Assembly: GCA_018262975.1 (NCBI GenBank)
Contig: JADFDG010000002.1
Coordinates: forward strand, 157,523-221,522
Reading direction: 5' to 3'
Length of the DNA stretch: 64,000 nucleotides
Source of the DNA: Gammaproteobacteria bacterium
GTDB taxonomy: Bacteria > Pseudomonadota > Gammaproteobacteria > Pseudomonadales > JADFDG01
Within the stretch, counting starts at the first letter, position 1; each line of letters starts with the position of its first letter. Under the pieces are notes generated by a model. It saw nothing but the letters and a program-made list of their open reading frames with translations. It made no database searches and had not been told where the DNA came from. The translations under genes were made by a program, and so were the position numbers. Shown here in pieces: positions 45,879 through 54,790 of this stretch.

Positions 45879-48359
45879 ATGAAAACGCCCCTGCCCTCGT
45901 ATCGCCTGCTCCTGCCGCTGCTGGGCGCACTGCTGCTCGGCGCCTGCGGCGACAGCGCCGACACGCAGACCAAGACCGAGATCAAGTACGACGTCAACAA
46001 TCCGCGGCCCTATACCGGGCCTGCCGATGCCAGCGCCGACGTCACCGCGTTCCGCCGCTACCTGTGGCAGAACATTTCCGGTGACGACCGCTGCGGCAGT
46101 TGCCACGGCGCCGGCCAGCAATCGCCGCAGTTCGTGCGCGCCGACGACATCAACCTCGCCTACCAGGCAGCGCTCGAGGTGGTCGACCTCGAGAACCCGG
46201 AGGATTCGCGGCTCGTGCAGCGCGTCGCCAACGGCCACAACTGCTGGACCGACGACGACGACGTGTGCGCCGAGATCATGACCACGTACATCCGCAACTG
46301 GGCGCTGGCGACGGTCGGCGGCGCCGCATCCGAAATCACCCTCGTGGCGCCGCCGGACTATGCGCCGGGCGCCAGCAAGAACTTCCCGCCCGACAGCACG
46401 CTGTTCGGCACCTATGTCCACCCGCTGCTCACCGAGTACTGCGCGGGCTGCCATGCGCCGAACGCCGCCAACCCGCAATCGCCCTACTTCGCCAGCAGCG
46501 ACATCGATGCTGCCTACGCCGCCGCGCGCAACGCCATCGACCTGAACGACCCGGGCAACTCCCGTTTCGTGCAGCGCCTGGAGAACGAGTTCCACAACTG
46601 CTGGGATGACTGCGACGCCAACGCGATCGAGATGACAGCGGCCATCACCGCCATGGCCAACCAGGTCCCGCTGCTGGCGATCGACCCTGCGCTGGTGGTC
46701 AGCCGCGCGCTGGCGCTGCGCGAGGGCATCGTCGCCTCCACCGGCGGTCGCCACGAGGCCACGGTGATCGCCAAGTACGAGTTCAAGGAAGGCAGCGGCA
46801 CCGTCGCGCACGACACCAGCGGCGTGTCGCCATCGATGGACCTCGTGCTGTCCGGCGCCACCGAGTGGGTCGGCGGCTGGGGCATGCGCTTCGACGGCGG
46901 CAAGGCACAGGCCAGCACGCTGTCCAGCCGGAAGCTGTATGACCAGCTGACACTGTCGGGCGAATACACCATCGAGGCCTGGGTCGCGCCCGCCAACGTC
47001 ACCCAGGAAGGTCCGGCGCGCATCGCCAGCTACTCCGGCGGCGAGGACGCGCGCAACTTCATGCTCGGCCAGAGCATGTACAACTACGATTTCCTCAACC
47101 GCAACGACACCAGCGACGCCAACGGCGAGCCGGCGTTGTCCACCGCCGACGCCGACGAGCGCCTGCAGGCCACCCTGCAGCACGTGGTGGTGACCTACTC
47201 GCCCACCGCCGGCCGCCGCATCTATGTCAACGGCGAGCACACCGGCGACCTGGATCCGGCCAATGGCAGCGGCCTGTCCGCCTGGAACAACAGCTTCGCG
47301 CTCGTGCTGGGCAGCGAAGTGGATGGCAGCAACCCGTTCCGCGGCGTGGTGCGCCTGCTGGCCATCCACAAGACCGCGCTGAGTGACACCGACATCGCCG
47401 ACAACTTCAACGCCGGCGTGGGCGAGCGCTTCTTCCTGCTGTTCAACATCAGCCACCTGGTCGATGCCAGCCAGGTGTATGTGCTGTTCGAGGGCAGCCA
47501 GTTCGACAGCTACAGCTACCTGTTCGCTGCGCCGCGGGTGATCAGCCTCGACCCGGACTACACGCCGGGCAGCATCCCGCTGGCAGGCATGCGCATCGGC
47601 ATCAACGGCCGCGAGGCCGGCGTGGGCCAGGCCTACACCACCCTCGACACCACCCTCGACGACGGCTGGCTGCCCGGCAGCGGCAAGGCGCTGTCGCCGA
47701 TCGGCACGGTGATCCCGCTGGAGAACGGACCGGACTTCGACCAGTTCTTCCTCACCTTCGAGCGGCTGGGCGTGCACAGCCACGTGGTGGTCGAGGCCGT
47801 GCCGGCGGCGCCGGGCGACGTGGTCGGCGACCCGCTGCCGGACATCGGTCTGCGCACCTTCGACTACATCTACGCCTCGCTGGCGGAGATCACCGGCATC
47901 CCGGTGACCGAACCGTCGGTGGCGGCCATGTACGAGCGGGTCAAGCAGCAGTTGCCGGCCACCGACCTCATCACCAGCTTCTCCAGCGCGCACCAGATCG
48001 GCGTCACCCAACTGGCCATCGAGTACTGCAACGCGCTGGTGGACGAGCCGGCCGGCTTCGCCACCGTCTACTTCGCCGGCTTCGACCTGGATGCGCCCTA
48101 CACCACCGCGCTCGATACGCCGGCCGAGCGGCTGGCACTGATCGATCCGTTGATCGTGAAGGTTGCCAACAACACGCTGCTGAGCATGCCGGACGTGCTC
48201 GACATGCAGGCGGAACTCGACGCGCTCATCCTGCGCCTGGTGGCCTCCTCGGGCGCCGCCGGCGGAACCTGCGGCGCCGACCCGGTCTGCCGCACCCAGA
48301 CCATTGCCAAGGCAGTGTGCACGGCCGCCGCCGGCAACGCCGCCATGCTGCTCCTGTGA
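45879..48359 (+). CDS. di-haem lipoprotein with duplicated haem module and LamG-like domain
   Basis: 826 residues. Lipobox LLLGAC. Two tandem haem modules: C72GSCH76 and C188AGCH192, each followed by a matching tail (AYQAALEVVDLENPEDSRLVQRV and AYAAARNAIDLNDPGNSRFVQRL, quoted in pieces) and by an HNCW motif (120-123, 239-242). Residues about 297-480 form a concanavalin/LamG-like domain (YEFKEGSGTVAHDTSG, YTIEAWVAP, HVVVTYSP, GRRIYVNGEHTG). The rest is beta-rich, then helical with two C-terminal cysteines. Could bind a carbohydrate or polymer next to a redox site. Begins 2 bases after the previous stop. Confidence 0.85.
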   Translation: MKTPLPSYRLLLPLLGALLLGACGDSADTQTKTEIKYDVNNPRPYTGPADASADVTAFRRYLWQNISGDDRCGSCHGAGQQSPQFVRADDINLAYQAALEVVDLENPEDSRLVQRVANGHNCWTDDDDVCAEIMTTYIRNWALATVGGAASEITLVAPPDYAPGASKNFPPDSTLFGTYVHPLLTEYCAGCHAPNAANPQSPYFASSDIDAAYAAARNAIDLNDPGNSRFVQRLENEFHNCWDDCDANAIEMTAAITAMANQVPLLAIDPALVVSRALALREGIVASTGGRHEATVIAKYEFKEGSGTVAHDTSGVSPSMDLVLSGATEWVGGWGMRFDGGKAQASTLSSRKLYDQLTLSGEYTIEAWVAPANVTQEGPARIASYSGGEDARNFMLGQSMYNYDFLNRNDTSDANGEPALSTADADERLQATLQHVVVTYSPTAGRRIYVNGEHTGDLDPANGSGLSAWNNSFALVLGSEVDGSNPFRGVVRLLAIHKTALSDTDIADNFNAGVGERFFLLFNISHLVDASQVYVLFEGSQFDSYSYLFAAPRVISLDPDYTPGSIPLAGMRIGINGREAGVGQAYTTLDTTLDDGWLPGSGKALSPIGTVIPLENGPDFDQFFLTFERLGVHSHVVVEAVPAAPGDVVGDPLPDIGLRTFDYIYASLAEITGIPVTEPSVAAMYERVKQQLPATDLITSFSSAHQIGVTQLAIEYCNALVDEPAGFATVYFAGFDLDAPYTTALDTPAERLALIDPLIVKVANNTLLSMPDVLDMQAELDALILRLVASSGAAGGTCGADPVCRTQTIAKAVCTAAAGNAAMLLL

Positions 48360-48370
48360 GGCCCGCCGCC

Positions 48371-49993
48371 ATGCGCAGAACCTTCACCAAGCTCCCCGCA
48401 GCCCGTCCCGTCGATGCGCCGTTGTTGCTCGACGACCACGCACGCCCGGAAACGCGGCGCGAGTTCATCGCCCGCGGTTTCCTGCGCGGCGCCGCCATGG
48501 TCACCGCGCCGACGGTGTTCTCGCTGTTCGGCAATCCGCGCGAGGCACAGGCCGCGCTGTCGTCGGACATCGCCGCGCTGCGCACCAGTTGCGGCATCCG
48601 CGTGGCAGGTGCCGGCAAGATCCCGTTCATCTGCTTCGACCTCGCGGGCGGCGCCAACATTGCCGGCAGCAACGTGATCGTCGGTGGCCAGGGCGGCCAG
48701 CTCGACTTCATCACCACCGCCGGCTACAGCAAGCTTGGCCTGCCCGGCGCCATGATCCCCGGCCTGGCCGACACCGCGCCGCCCACCGGCGCCAACAACG
48801 ACCACACCGACACCCGCCTGGGCCTGGCCTTCCACAGTGACAGCGCGTTCCTGCGCGGCATCATGGAGCGCTTCGGTGCCGCCAATGCCGCCAACGTCAA
48901 CGGCGCGGTCATCCCGGCCCGCTCGGAAAACGACACCGGCAACAACCCGCACAACCCCATGTACGGCATCTTCCGCGCCGGCGCCGATGGCGAGTTGCTG
49001 TCGCTGATCGGCTCGGTGAATTCCGACTCCGGCGGCAATTCCATGTATCCGGTTTCGTTGTTCGATGCCAAGGCGCGGCCGGTGAAGATCGACCGGCCCA
49101 CCGATGTCACCGGCCTGGTCGACACCGGCAAGCTGGTGGGCATGCTCAGCCAGTCCGATGCCGTGGCGGTGATGGAATCCATCGTGCGCATCAGCGACCG
49201 CAAGCTCGGTCGCGTCGATACCGCGGTGTCGTCGGACGCCGTGATCAAGGACCTGGTGCGTTGCGGCTACGTGAAATCCGCCGACCTCGCCGACCGCTTT
49301 GGTGATCCGACCGAGCTGAGCGTGCTGGCAGACCAGCGCATCACCGGTGGCGGTGCGTACAGCCCGATCTTCACCAGCGCAGAGATCGGCAGCGACGGCG
49401 AGTTCGCCAAGACTGCCTCGGTGATGAAGCTGGTGGTCAACGGCTACGCCGGCGCCGGCTGCATCACCATGGGCGGCTTCGACTACCACACCGGCAACCG
49501 CGCCGACGGCGAGCGCCGCGACCTGCGCGCCGGCCGCTGCATCGGCGCCTGCCTGGAATACGCGGCACGCGTCGGCGTGCCGCTGATGATCTACGTGTTC
49601 AGCGACGGCAGCCTGTTCAGCAACGGCATGATCGACACCAGCGCCGACGGACGCGACAAGGGCGTGTGGACCGGCGACGACCAGAACACCGCCGCCAGCT
49701 TCTTCCTGGTCTACAACCCCAACGGGCGTCCGCAACTGGTGGGCGGCTCGGCCACCGAGCAGGCGCGCCACCAGCAACTGGGACACTTCCGCATGAGCGG
49801 TGACGTGGAAAGCGCCGCCACGCCGGCCGCCAACAACGTCAACCTGCTGGTCGAAGCCGTGGCGCTGAACTACATGGCGCTGCACGGCGAGCAGGCACAG
49901 TTCCCGGTGCGCTTCCCGCGCCACGGCCTGGGCAATGCCACCATGATGGACCGGCTGACCGCCTTCAACCCGATCGTCAACGGGACGATCTAG
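48371..49993 (+). CDS. twin-arginine exported protein, DUF1501-like
   Basis: 540 residues. An N-terminal ETRREFIARGFLRGAAM fits a twin-arginine signal followed by a hydrophobic stretch (VTAPTVFSLFG), so it is probably exported folded. The body shows an alkaline-phosphatase-superfamily-like pattern: ICFDLAGGANIAG at the start, GNNPHNPMYGIF, and MGGFDYHTGNRADGERRDL near residue 380, then VFSDGSLFSNG and YNPNGRPQLVGG. This resembles DUF1501 proteins, which often accompany DUF1588/1800-type partners. Metal ligands are plausible at the Asp/His positions but not certain. Third gene of the plus operon. Confidence 0.75.
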   Translation: MRRTFTKLPAARPVDAPLLLDDHARPETRREFIARGFLRGAAMVTAPTVFSLFGNPREAQAALSSDIAALRTSCGIRVAGAGKIPFICFDLAGGANIAGSNVIVGGQGGQLDFITTAGYSKLGLPGAMIPGLADTAPPTGANNDHTDTRLGLAFHSDSAFLRGIMERFGAANAANVNGAVIPARSENDTGNNPHNPMYGIFRAGADGELLSLIGSVNSDSGGNSMYPVSLFDAKARPVKIDRPTDVTGLVDTGKLVGMLSQSDAVAVMESIVRISDRKLGRVDTAVSSDAVIKDLVRCGYVKSADLADRFGDPTELSVLADQRITGGGAYSPIFTSAEIGSDGEFAKTASVMKLVVNGYAGAGCITMGGFDYHTGNRADGERRDLRAGRCIGACLEYAARVGVPLMIYVFSDGSLFSNGMIDTSADGRDKGVWTGDDQNTAASFFLVYNPNGRPQLVGGSATEQARHQQLGHFRMSGDVESAATPAANNVNLLVEAVALNYMALHGEQAQFPVRFPRHGLGNATMMDRLTAFNPIVNGTI

Positions 49994-50000
49994 CGTCTTT

Positions 50001-50031
50001 CCGCGGCGTCGCGATCAGCGCGGCGCCGCGG
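50001..50031. terminator. GC hairpin at a convergent gene end, possible bidirectional terminator
   Basis: CCGCGGCG (50001-50008) and CGCCGCGG (50024-50031) are perfect arms around 15 bases and span the stop of the minus-strand TPR gene, eight bases after the plus-strand stop. TTT precedes and TTCTT follows. Weak as an intrinsic terminator. Confidence 0.35.
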
Positions 50032-51904
50032 GTTCTTCGTCAGTCGGCGTGCTGTAGCCGCGCGCGGCGTCGCGTTGCGCACGCCAGCTGCCGTGGCCGA
50101 TCTGGGCGATACCGAAGTAACTGTCGGCAGCCAGTTGCACCAGCCGCTCGCGGTGCAGGTGCACGGTCAGGCTGGCATCTTCCTCCAGGCGCGTGCGCAG
50201 CGCGAGACGCAGCCCCTGCGACTGCCCGGCCAGCGAGGCCAGGCGTTGCTGCTCGTCCTGCAGCGACTGCTGCCAGCCTTCGACATTCACCACTTCGAGG
50301 CCGCTGGCCTTGAGCACGGCTGCGCGGCGTACCTCGGCCTCGTCGACCAGCCGCCCTCCTTCGCGCACCGCTCGGCGCAGCGCCCAGGCACGCTCCGGCA
50401 CGTCGCGCGAGACATCCCAGGCCAGCACGCCTTGCAGCAATCGCAACTTCTCCTGCTGCGCGGACCAGTCGTGGTCCGGCCAGCGCGCCATGCGCTGCGC
50501 GATGCCGTCGGCCATCGACGCCAGTTGCAGGCGCTCGGGAGAGGACAGGGCCCGCGCATCGTTGGCGGCAACCGCGTCCTCTACTTGCTCGTCCAGCATG
50601 TGATGACGCGCGCGCAGCGGCTCCACCGGCGTATCGTCGAGCAACTGGCGGGCCTCGCTGACCAGCCGCGCGTGGCGCTCGTGGCGGCTTTGCGCCAGGT
50701 ACGAGAGCACCGGGATGCGCGCCTGCCAGTCCACGGCCACGCGCGCGAGGCGACTGACCTCCACGTACTGCGCGAAAGCAATCACGAAGCGGTTGCTGGC
50801 GAACTGGCGGTAGTGCAGCGGCAGGCCCAGCACGTCGTTGTCGACCAGCCCGGCGCGGTCATCGCGCAGCACGATGTCGCCGGCACGATTCTCCAGCGCC
50901 TGGAACCATTCGCCCTTGTCGATGGATGCCTGCTGCGTCTTCAGCCATTCGAGTTCGCCATCCAGGCGCTTCAGCGCGGTACGGTAGGCCTTCAGCGCGC
51001 GACGATCGTCACCGCCGACCTCGTAGGCCTGCGCCAGCGCCACCCAGCCTTCCTGTACCGCCTGTTCGTGCGGCGAGCGATCGACCAGCCGCGTCAGCGC
51101 CGCGACCGCGCGCGGCACCTCGTTGTTGCGGGTGGCGGCAATGCCGTAGATCAACAGCGCCTCGCTGCTGTACACGCCATCGAGCTGTGCATGGGCCAGC
51201 GCCGCCATCGCGGCTGCCGGACGTTGCTGTTGCAGGCGGGTGGCGGCGAGCGCCAGCGCCACGCGATCGCGCAGCGCACGCATTTCCTCGTCGTCCGCGG
51301 GCGCAGCGATCAGGCCCTCGAGCATCGTCGCGCCACCGTCCTCGTCGCCATTGCCGACCAGCGCCACCGCGAGGTTGAAGCGCAGGTAGCGACTCTCGGG
51401 CAGGCTGGACACTTCCGGACCGATCCAGGCCACCGCGTCCGCGTAGCGCCCCATGCGCATCAGCGTCTTCACCGCCAGCAGTACGGCCGGCTCGGGGGCC
51501 GTCTCGCGGCGGAAGCGTTGCTCGATGATCGCCAGCGCCTCGGGGAAACGCTCCCGCCGGTAGTTGAGTTCGGCGAGCGCCAGCCAGATGCGCTGCACCT
51601 GGGCATCGTCCGCGGCAGCAGGCAGCAGGCCGGCGAACACGTCGCTGGCAGCACCGGGAATCCCGTACTGCACGTAAAGTCCGCCGAGCAGCAATTCCGC
51701 CTCGCTGCCCTGGCGACGGAACTCGCTGCGCTCGCGCGCCACCAGCAGGCGGCTGATCGCGTCGAAGTACTGCTTCTGGTAGAAGGCGTAGATCGTTTCG
51801 CCGAACGCCGGGTCCACGACCGCCGCGCGCCGCGGCTCGGCGGCGTGCAGGGTCCCGGCGCACAGCGCCACCGACATCCACGCAAGGAGGGCGCCGCGGC
51901 GCAC
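50015..51904 (-). CDS. exported TPR-rich protein, hypothetical
   Basis: 629 residues. Signal peptide (VRRGALLAWMSVALCAGTLHA) from a GTG at 51904, placed 1 base after the upstream stop (TAACGTG). The mature part is helical with TPR-like pairs: ERFPEALAIIEQRF, AVLLAVKTLMRMGRYADAVAWI, VAALTRLVDRSPHEQAVQEGWVALAQAYEVGG (partly quoted), and long charged helices towards the C-terminus. It probably forms a periplasmic scaffold. Its operon partner is a small exported protein. Convergent with the twin-arginine gene, so it may belong to the same system. Confidence 0.8.
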   Translation of the reverse strand: MRRGALLAWMSVALCAGTLHAAEPRRAAVVDPAFGETIYAFYQKQYFDAISRLLVARERSEFRRQGSEAELLLGGLYVQYGIPGAASDVFAGLLPAAADDAQVQRIWLALAELNYRRERFPEALAIIEQRFRRETAPEPAVLLAVKTLMRMGRYADAVAWIGPEVSSLPESRYLRFNLAVALVGNGDEDGGATMLEGLIAAPADDEEMRALRDRVALALAATRLQQQRPAAAMAALAHAQLDGVYSSEALLIYGIAATRNNEVPRAVAALTRLVDRSPHEQAVQEGWVALAQAYEVGGDDRRALKAYRTALKRLDGELEWLKTQQASIDKGEWFQALENRAGDIVLRDDRAGLVDNDVLGLPLHYRQFASNRFVIAFAQYVEVSRLARVAVDWQARIPVLSYLAQSRHERHARLVSEARQLLDDTPVEPLRARHHMLDEQVEDAVAANDARALSSPERLQLASMADGIAQRMARWPDHDWSAQQEKLRLLQGVLAWDVSRDVPERAWALRRAVREGGRLVDEAEVRRAAVLKASGLEVVNVEGWQQSLQDEQQRLASLAGQSQGLRLALRTRLEEDASLTVHLHRERLVQLAADSYFGIAQIGHGSWRAQRDAARGYSTPTDEEPAAPR

Positions 51905-51905
51905 G

Positions 51906-52427
51906 TTACTCGTCCCTGAACTGGAGTTCGGCCTGCTGCGCGGTCGCATTGTCGACGATGCGCAGGTGCAGGTAACGCTGGCCTTCTTCCTTGGTGAATT
52001 CGTGGGTGGCGCCGCGACGCACCGGGCGGCCGTGGGCGTCGGTGCCTGCCACCACGGCAGTGACCCGGTGCGTGCCGGGCTTGAGGATGGTGGTGAGCAT
52101 GCGCTGGATGGCGCCGCGCTTGAGCGCATCGACTTCACGGGCGGTGTAGAGGTGGCTCTGCACGGGCTTGCCGTCGATCTCGATGGTCACGCTGTCCGGC
52201 ACCAGGAAGCGACCGACATCCAGCGACACGAACAGGGTGAACTGGGCATTCGCCGGGAACAGCAGCTCCTCCTCCATGATGAGCAGGCGCTTGTTCACGT
52301 CCAGCATGTCCTTCTTGAACTGCTGCAGGGACGCATCCAGCGCGTCCGCGGGCATGTCCTCCGCCCCGGCCGGCGCGGCGGCCCACAGGGCCAGCACCAG
52401 CAACAGACCCCGGCAACACTTGTGCAT
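51906..52427 (-). CDS. small exported protein, hypothetical
   Basis: 173 residues. Signal peptide MHKCCRGLLLVLALWAAAPAGA with cleavage near 22. The mature part has a helical segment (LDASLQQFKKDMLDVNKRLLI) and then a beta-sandwich-like domain (FTLFVSLDVGRFLVPDSVTIE, HLYTAREVDALKRG, GTHRVTAVVAG). This could be an adaptor for the TPR protein that follows one base later. No family recognised. The ATG at 52427 is chosen for the signal peptide. Divergent from the FecR-domain gene. Confidence 0.8.
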   Translation of the reverse strand: MHKCCRGLLLVLALWAAAPAGAEDMPADALDASLQQFKKDMLDVNKRLLIMEEELLFPANAQFTLFVSLDVGRFLVPDSVTIEIDGKPVQSHLYTAREVDALKRGAIQRMLTTILKPGTHRVTAVVAGTDAHGRPVRRGATHEFTKEEGQRYLHLRIVDNATAQQAELQFRDE

Positions 52428-52560
52428 TACTGCCCGCACGCGAATTCTCCCTGCCCGCCCGACTGCATTGACCGGCATTGTAGCGGGCGCTGGGCACGGG
52501 TTCCGTGAATCATGCACACTGTCGCCGCCGGATAATTCCACCCGGACGGAGGAATGCGCC

Positions 52561-53187
52561 ATGCGTCTGTTCCTGGCTGCCGCGGTACTGGCTTTCGCGC
52601 CGGTTGCCGTGCACGCGGTCGATGAGGGTCAATGCCGGGTCGGCAGCCTTGCACAAGTCCGGGGCGACGCCAGCATCGTGCGTGGCGGCAGCACCCGGGC
52701 CGCCCGCCCGGACGCATCCGTGTGTCCGGGTGACCGCATCGTCACCGGCGCGCGCAGCGTGGTCGAACTGCAGTTCCCGGACGGCACCCGCATCACGGTC
52801 GGCAAGGACAGCGAGCTCGCCATCGAGCGCTGGCAGGAGCGGCGCCTGCGCCGCAACGAGGCCGCTTTCAAACTTGTCAGGGGAGCGTTCCGTGCCGTCA
52901 CCGGCAAGCTCGCCGAGCGCCGCCACCGCATGGAGATCCGCACGCCCATCGCCACCATCGGCATACGCGGCACGGATTTCTGGGGCGGGCTGAACATCAC
53001 CCCGGGCGGTGCGCTGGACGTGGTGATGCTGTCCGGCAAGGGGGTTTACGTGAAGAACGACGCCGGCCAGGTGGAACTCACCGAAGCCGGCACCGGCACC
53101 ACCGTTCTGCCGGGTTCGCTGCCGTCGGCAGCGAAGACCTGGCCGCAGGAAAAGGTCGCGCGCGCGGTGGACACCATCACGCCCTAG
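52561..53187 (+). CDS. exported FecR-domain protein
   Basis: 208 residues. Signal peptide about 1-19 (LAAAVLAFAPVAVHA). A FecR domain fills residues about 45-200: DRIVTGARSVVELQFPDGTRI, KDSELAIERWQ, FRAVTGKLAERRHRMEIRTP and IATIGIRGTDFWGG. Unlike the anti-sigma FecR it lacks an N-terminal cytoplasmic domain and membrane anchor, so it is a soluble or surface-bound periplasmic protein. Such stand-alone FecR domains often accompany envelope assemblies. GGAGG lies about 8 bases before the ATG. It ends on a CTAG shared with the carotenoid oxygenase stop. Confidence 0.88.
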   Translation: MRLFLAAAVLAFAPVAVHAVDEGQCRVGSLAQVRGDASIVRGGSTRAARPDASVCPGDRIVTGARSVVELQFPDGTRITVGKDSELAIERWQERRLRRNEAAFKLVRGAFRAVTGKLAERRHRMEIRTPIATIGIRGTDFWGGLNITPGGALDVVMLSGKGVYVKNDAGQVELTEAGTGTTVLPGSLPSAAKTWPQEKVARAVDTITP

Positions 53188-54626
53188 AGGGCGTCGGTGG
53201 TGTACCCGCAGTGGAACCCGAACGGAATGTGGTTCTGCAGCGGCACAACCGCCACGTCCTCGAGCGTCCGCGCATCCAGCAGCATGATGTCGGAACGGTT
53301 GGTGTTGGCGTCATAGACCGCACAGGCCAGCCAGCCCTGCTCGCGCGCGCGCGCCGGGTCGGGCACGAACATCGCCTCGGAGGTGAAGCGGCCGTCACCG
53401 AGGTCGCGGATCTTCACGTCGCCGGTGGATTCCTGCACGCGCTGCAGGCCGTTGAAGAAGCCGGGCGTGCCGTTGTCGACGATCACCGGCGACCAGGTCA
53501 CGTCGGTCTTCGCGCCGGACAGGCGCGTGTCCCACTGCGGGAATTCCATCTTCATGTGGCCCGGCAGCGCCTCGCTCTGCACGCGGCCGTTCGCCAGGTT
53601 CAGCCGGAAGCGCCACAGGCGGGCGCCGTCATCGTTCTCGTGGGTGAAGACGTTGCGCAGCGCCTCGTTCACGCCCCAGTCGTCGAAGCGCGTGACGTTG
53701 ATCACCAGCTCGTTGTTCTCTTCCCAGCAGTTGGAATAGTGGATGGCCACGAACGGGTCGATGTCGAAGGTCTTCACCTCCTTGAAATCCGCCAGCGACA
53801 CCACGTGCACGCGCATGCCCTTGCGCGGGTCGTAGTCCATGCACTCGTCGAAGGCCTTCACGCCCAGCGCGAACTGCACCGGGTGCTTGAGCACGATCGG
53901 GCTGATCATGAACACCGCGTAGTGCTCGGTGAGCGCGAAGTCATGGCAGAACACCCCGACGATGTTCATCGGGAAATAGCCCTTCATGTCCAGCTCGCCG
54001 CGCGGGTTGATGCGGTAGAGGTTGATGCCCGGGCCCTTCGGGCCGATGCCGGCGCCGAAGTTGTAGTAGCAGCCGGTGCGCGGGTCGATCTTGCCGTGCG
54101 CGCTGTAGGCGTTGAATTTCTTCAGCTTGCCGTCGAAATCGCACTCGCCGACGGTGTTGAGCGTGGCCGGGTCCAGCTGCCAGGGACGGCCGCCCTCCCA
54201 CAGGCACAACAGGCGGCCGCCGTGCCAGGCCATGGAGGTGTTGGCGCAGTTGGCCGGCAGCTTGCCGATGTTCTTCAGCGGGCCGCCCGGAGCGTTGTGG
54301 CCGAAGCTGCGGAAGACGATCTTCTGCGCGGCGGTTTCCTTCACGTACTTGGGGGTGCGCACGTAACGGTTGCGGTAGTGCACGCCGTCGTCGCGGAAAG
54401 TGGCGGCGTGCAGCATGCCGTCGCCGTCGAACCAGTGGCCGAACTTCTGCCCGCCGATGCGGTTGCGGCCCGGGCCGATGCGCAGGAAGGTGCCGCGCAC
54501 CGCCTCCGGGATGGCGCCGGTCACCTGCTCGTGCGGCACCACGTAGTTGTATTCCGTTTCCAGGGCCTCGAAACCGCCGACGTGGGCGAGTTTCGGGCGG
54601 GGCCAGGTGCGGGCGGGCGCGTTCAT
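53184..54626 (-). CDS. carotenoid oxygenase family protein
   Basis: A 480-residue, seven-bladed iron(II) dioxygenase that would cleave a C=C bond of a carotenoid, apocarotenoid or stilbene. The four expected iron-ligand histidines are present: His177 (AYSAHGKIDP), His228 (FCHDFALTEHY), His296 (AIHYSNCWEE) and His472 (PFGFHCGYTTD). PFxxI/GFH-type C-terminus and GRNRIGGQKFGHWFDGDGML fit the family. Substrate cannot be told; lignostilbene-type and apocarotenoid cleavage are both possible. Divergent from a PadR regulator, which often reacts to phenolic compounds, so a stilbene substrate is a reasonable guess. Confidence 0.92.
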   Translation of the reverse strand: MNAPARTWPRPKLAHVGGFEALETEYNYVVPHEQVTGAIPEAVRGTFLRIGPGRNRIGGQKFGHWFDGDGMLHAATFRDDGVHYRNRYVRTPKYVKETAAQKIVFRSFGHNAPGGPLKNIGKLPANCANTSMAWHGGRLLCLWEGGRPWQLDPATLNTVGECDFDGKLKKFNAYSAHGKIDPRTGCYYNFGAGIGPKGPGINLYRINPRGELDMKGYFPMNIVGVFCHDFALTEHYAVFMISPIVLKHPVQFALGVKAFDECMDYDPRKGMRVHVVSLADFKEVKTFDIDPFVAIHYSNCWEENNELVINVTRFDDWGVNEALRNVFTHENDDGARLWRFRLNLANGRVQSEALPGHMKMEFPQWDTRLSGAKTDVTWSPVIVDNGTPGFFNGLQRVQESTGDVKIRDLGDGRFTSEAMFVPDPARAREQGWLACAVYDANTNRSDIMLLDARTLEDVAVVPLQNHIPFGFHCGYTTDAL

Positions 54627-54705
54627 GGGCGGACTCCGGGTTCGGGGGTTGGGCCGGCGGGGAACTGGCCGGACTTCGCACCCGAGCCTAGCGCCGGCGA
54701 TCCAT

Positions 54706-54725
54706 ATATTCAACTTGTAGAATAT
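54706..54725. promoter_or_regulatory. palindrome between carotenoid oxygenase and PadR gene
   Basis: ATATTC and GAATAT are perfect 6-bp arms, with further matches (AC/GT) inside, so 16 of 20 positions are symmetric. It is AT-rich in GC-rich DNA, 80 bases from the oxygenase start and 66 from the PadR start. A PadR dimer site overlapping both divergent promoters is the likely reading. Confidence 0.7.
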
Positions 54726-54790
54726 TAGACGGGTAGAGTCCCGCGCCCGCCCGGGGCACAATGGGCACCCCGCCCCCGGAAGCCAGCCCG

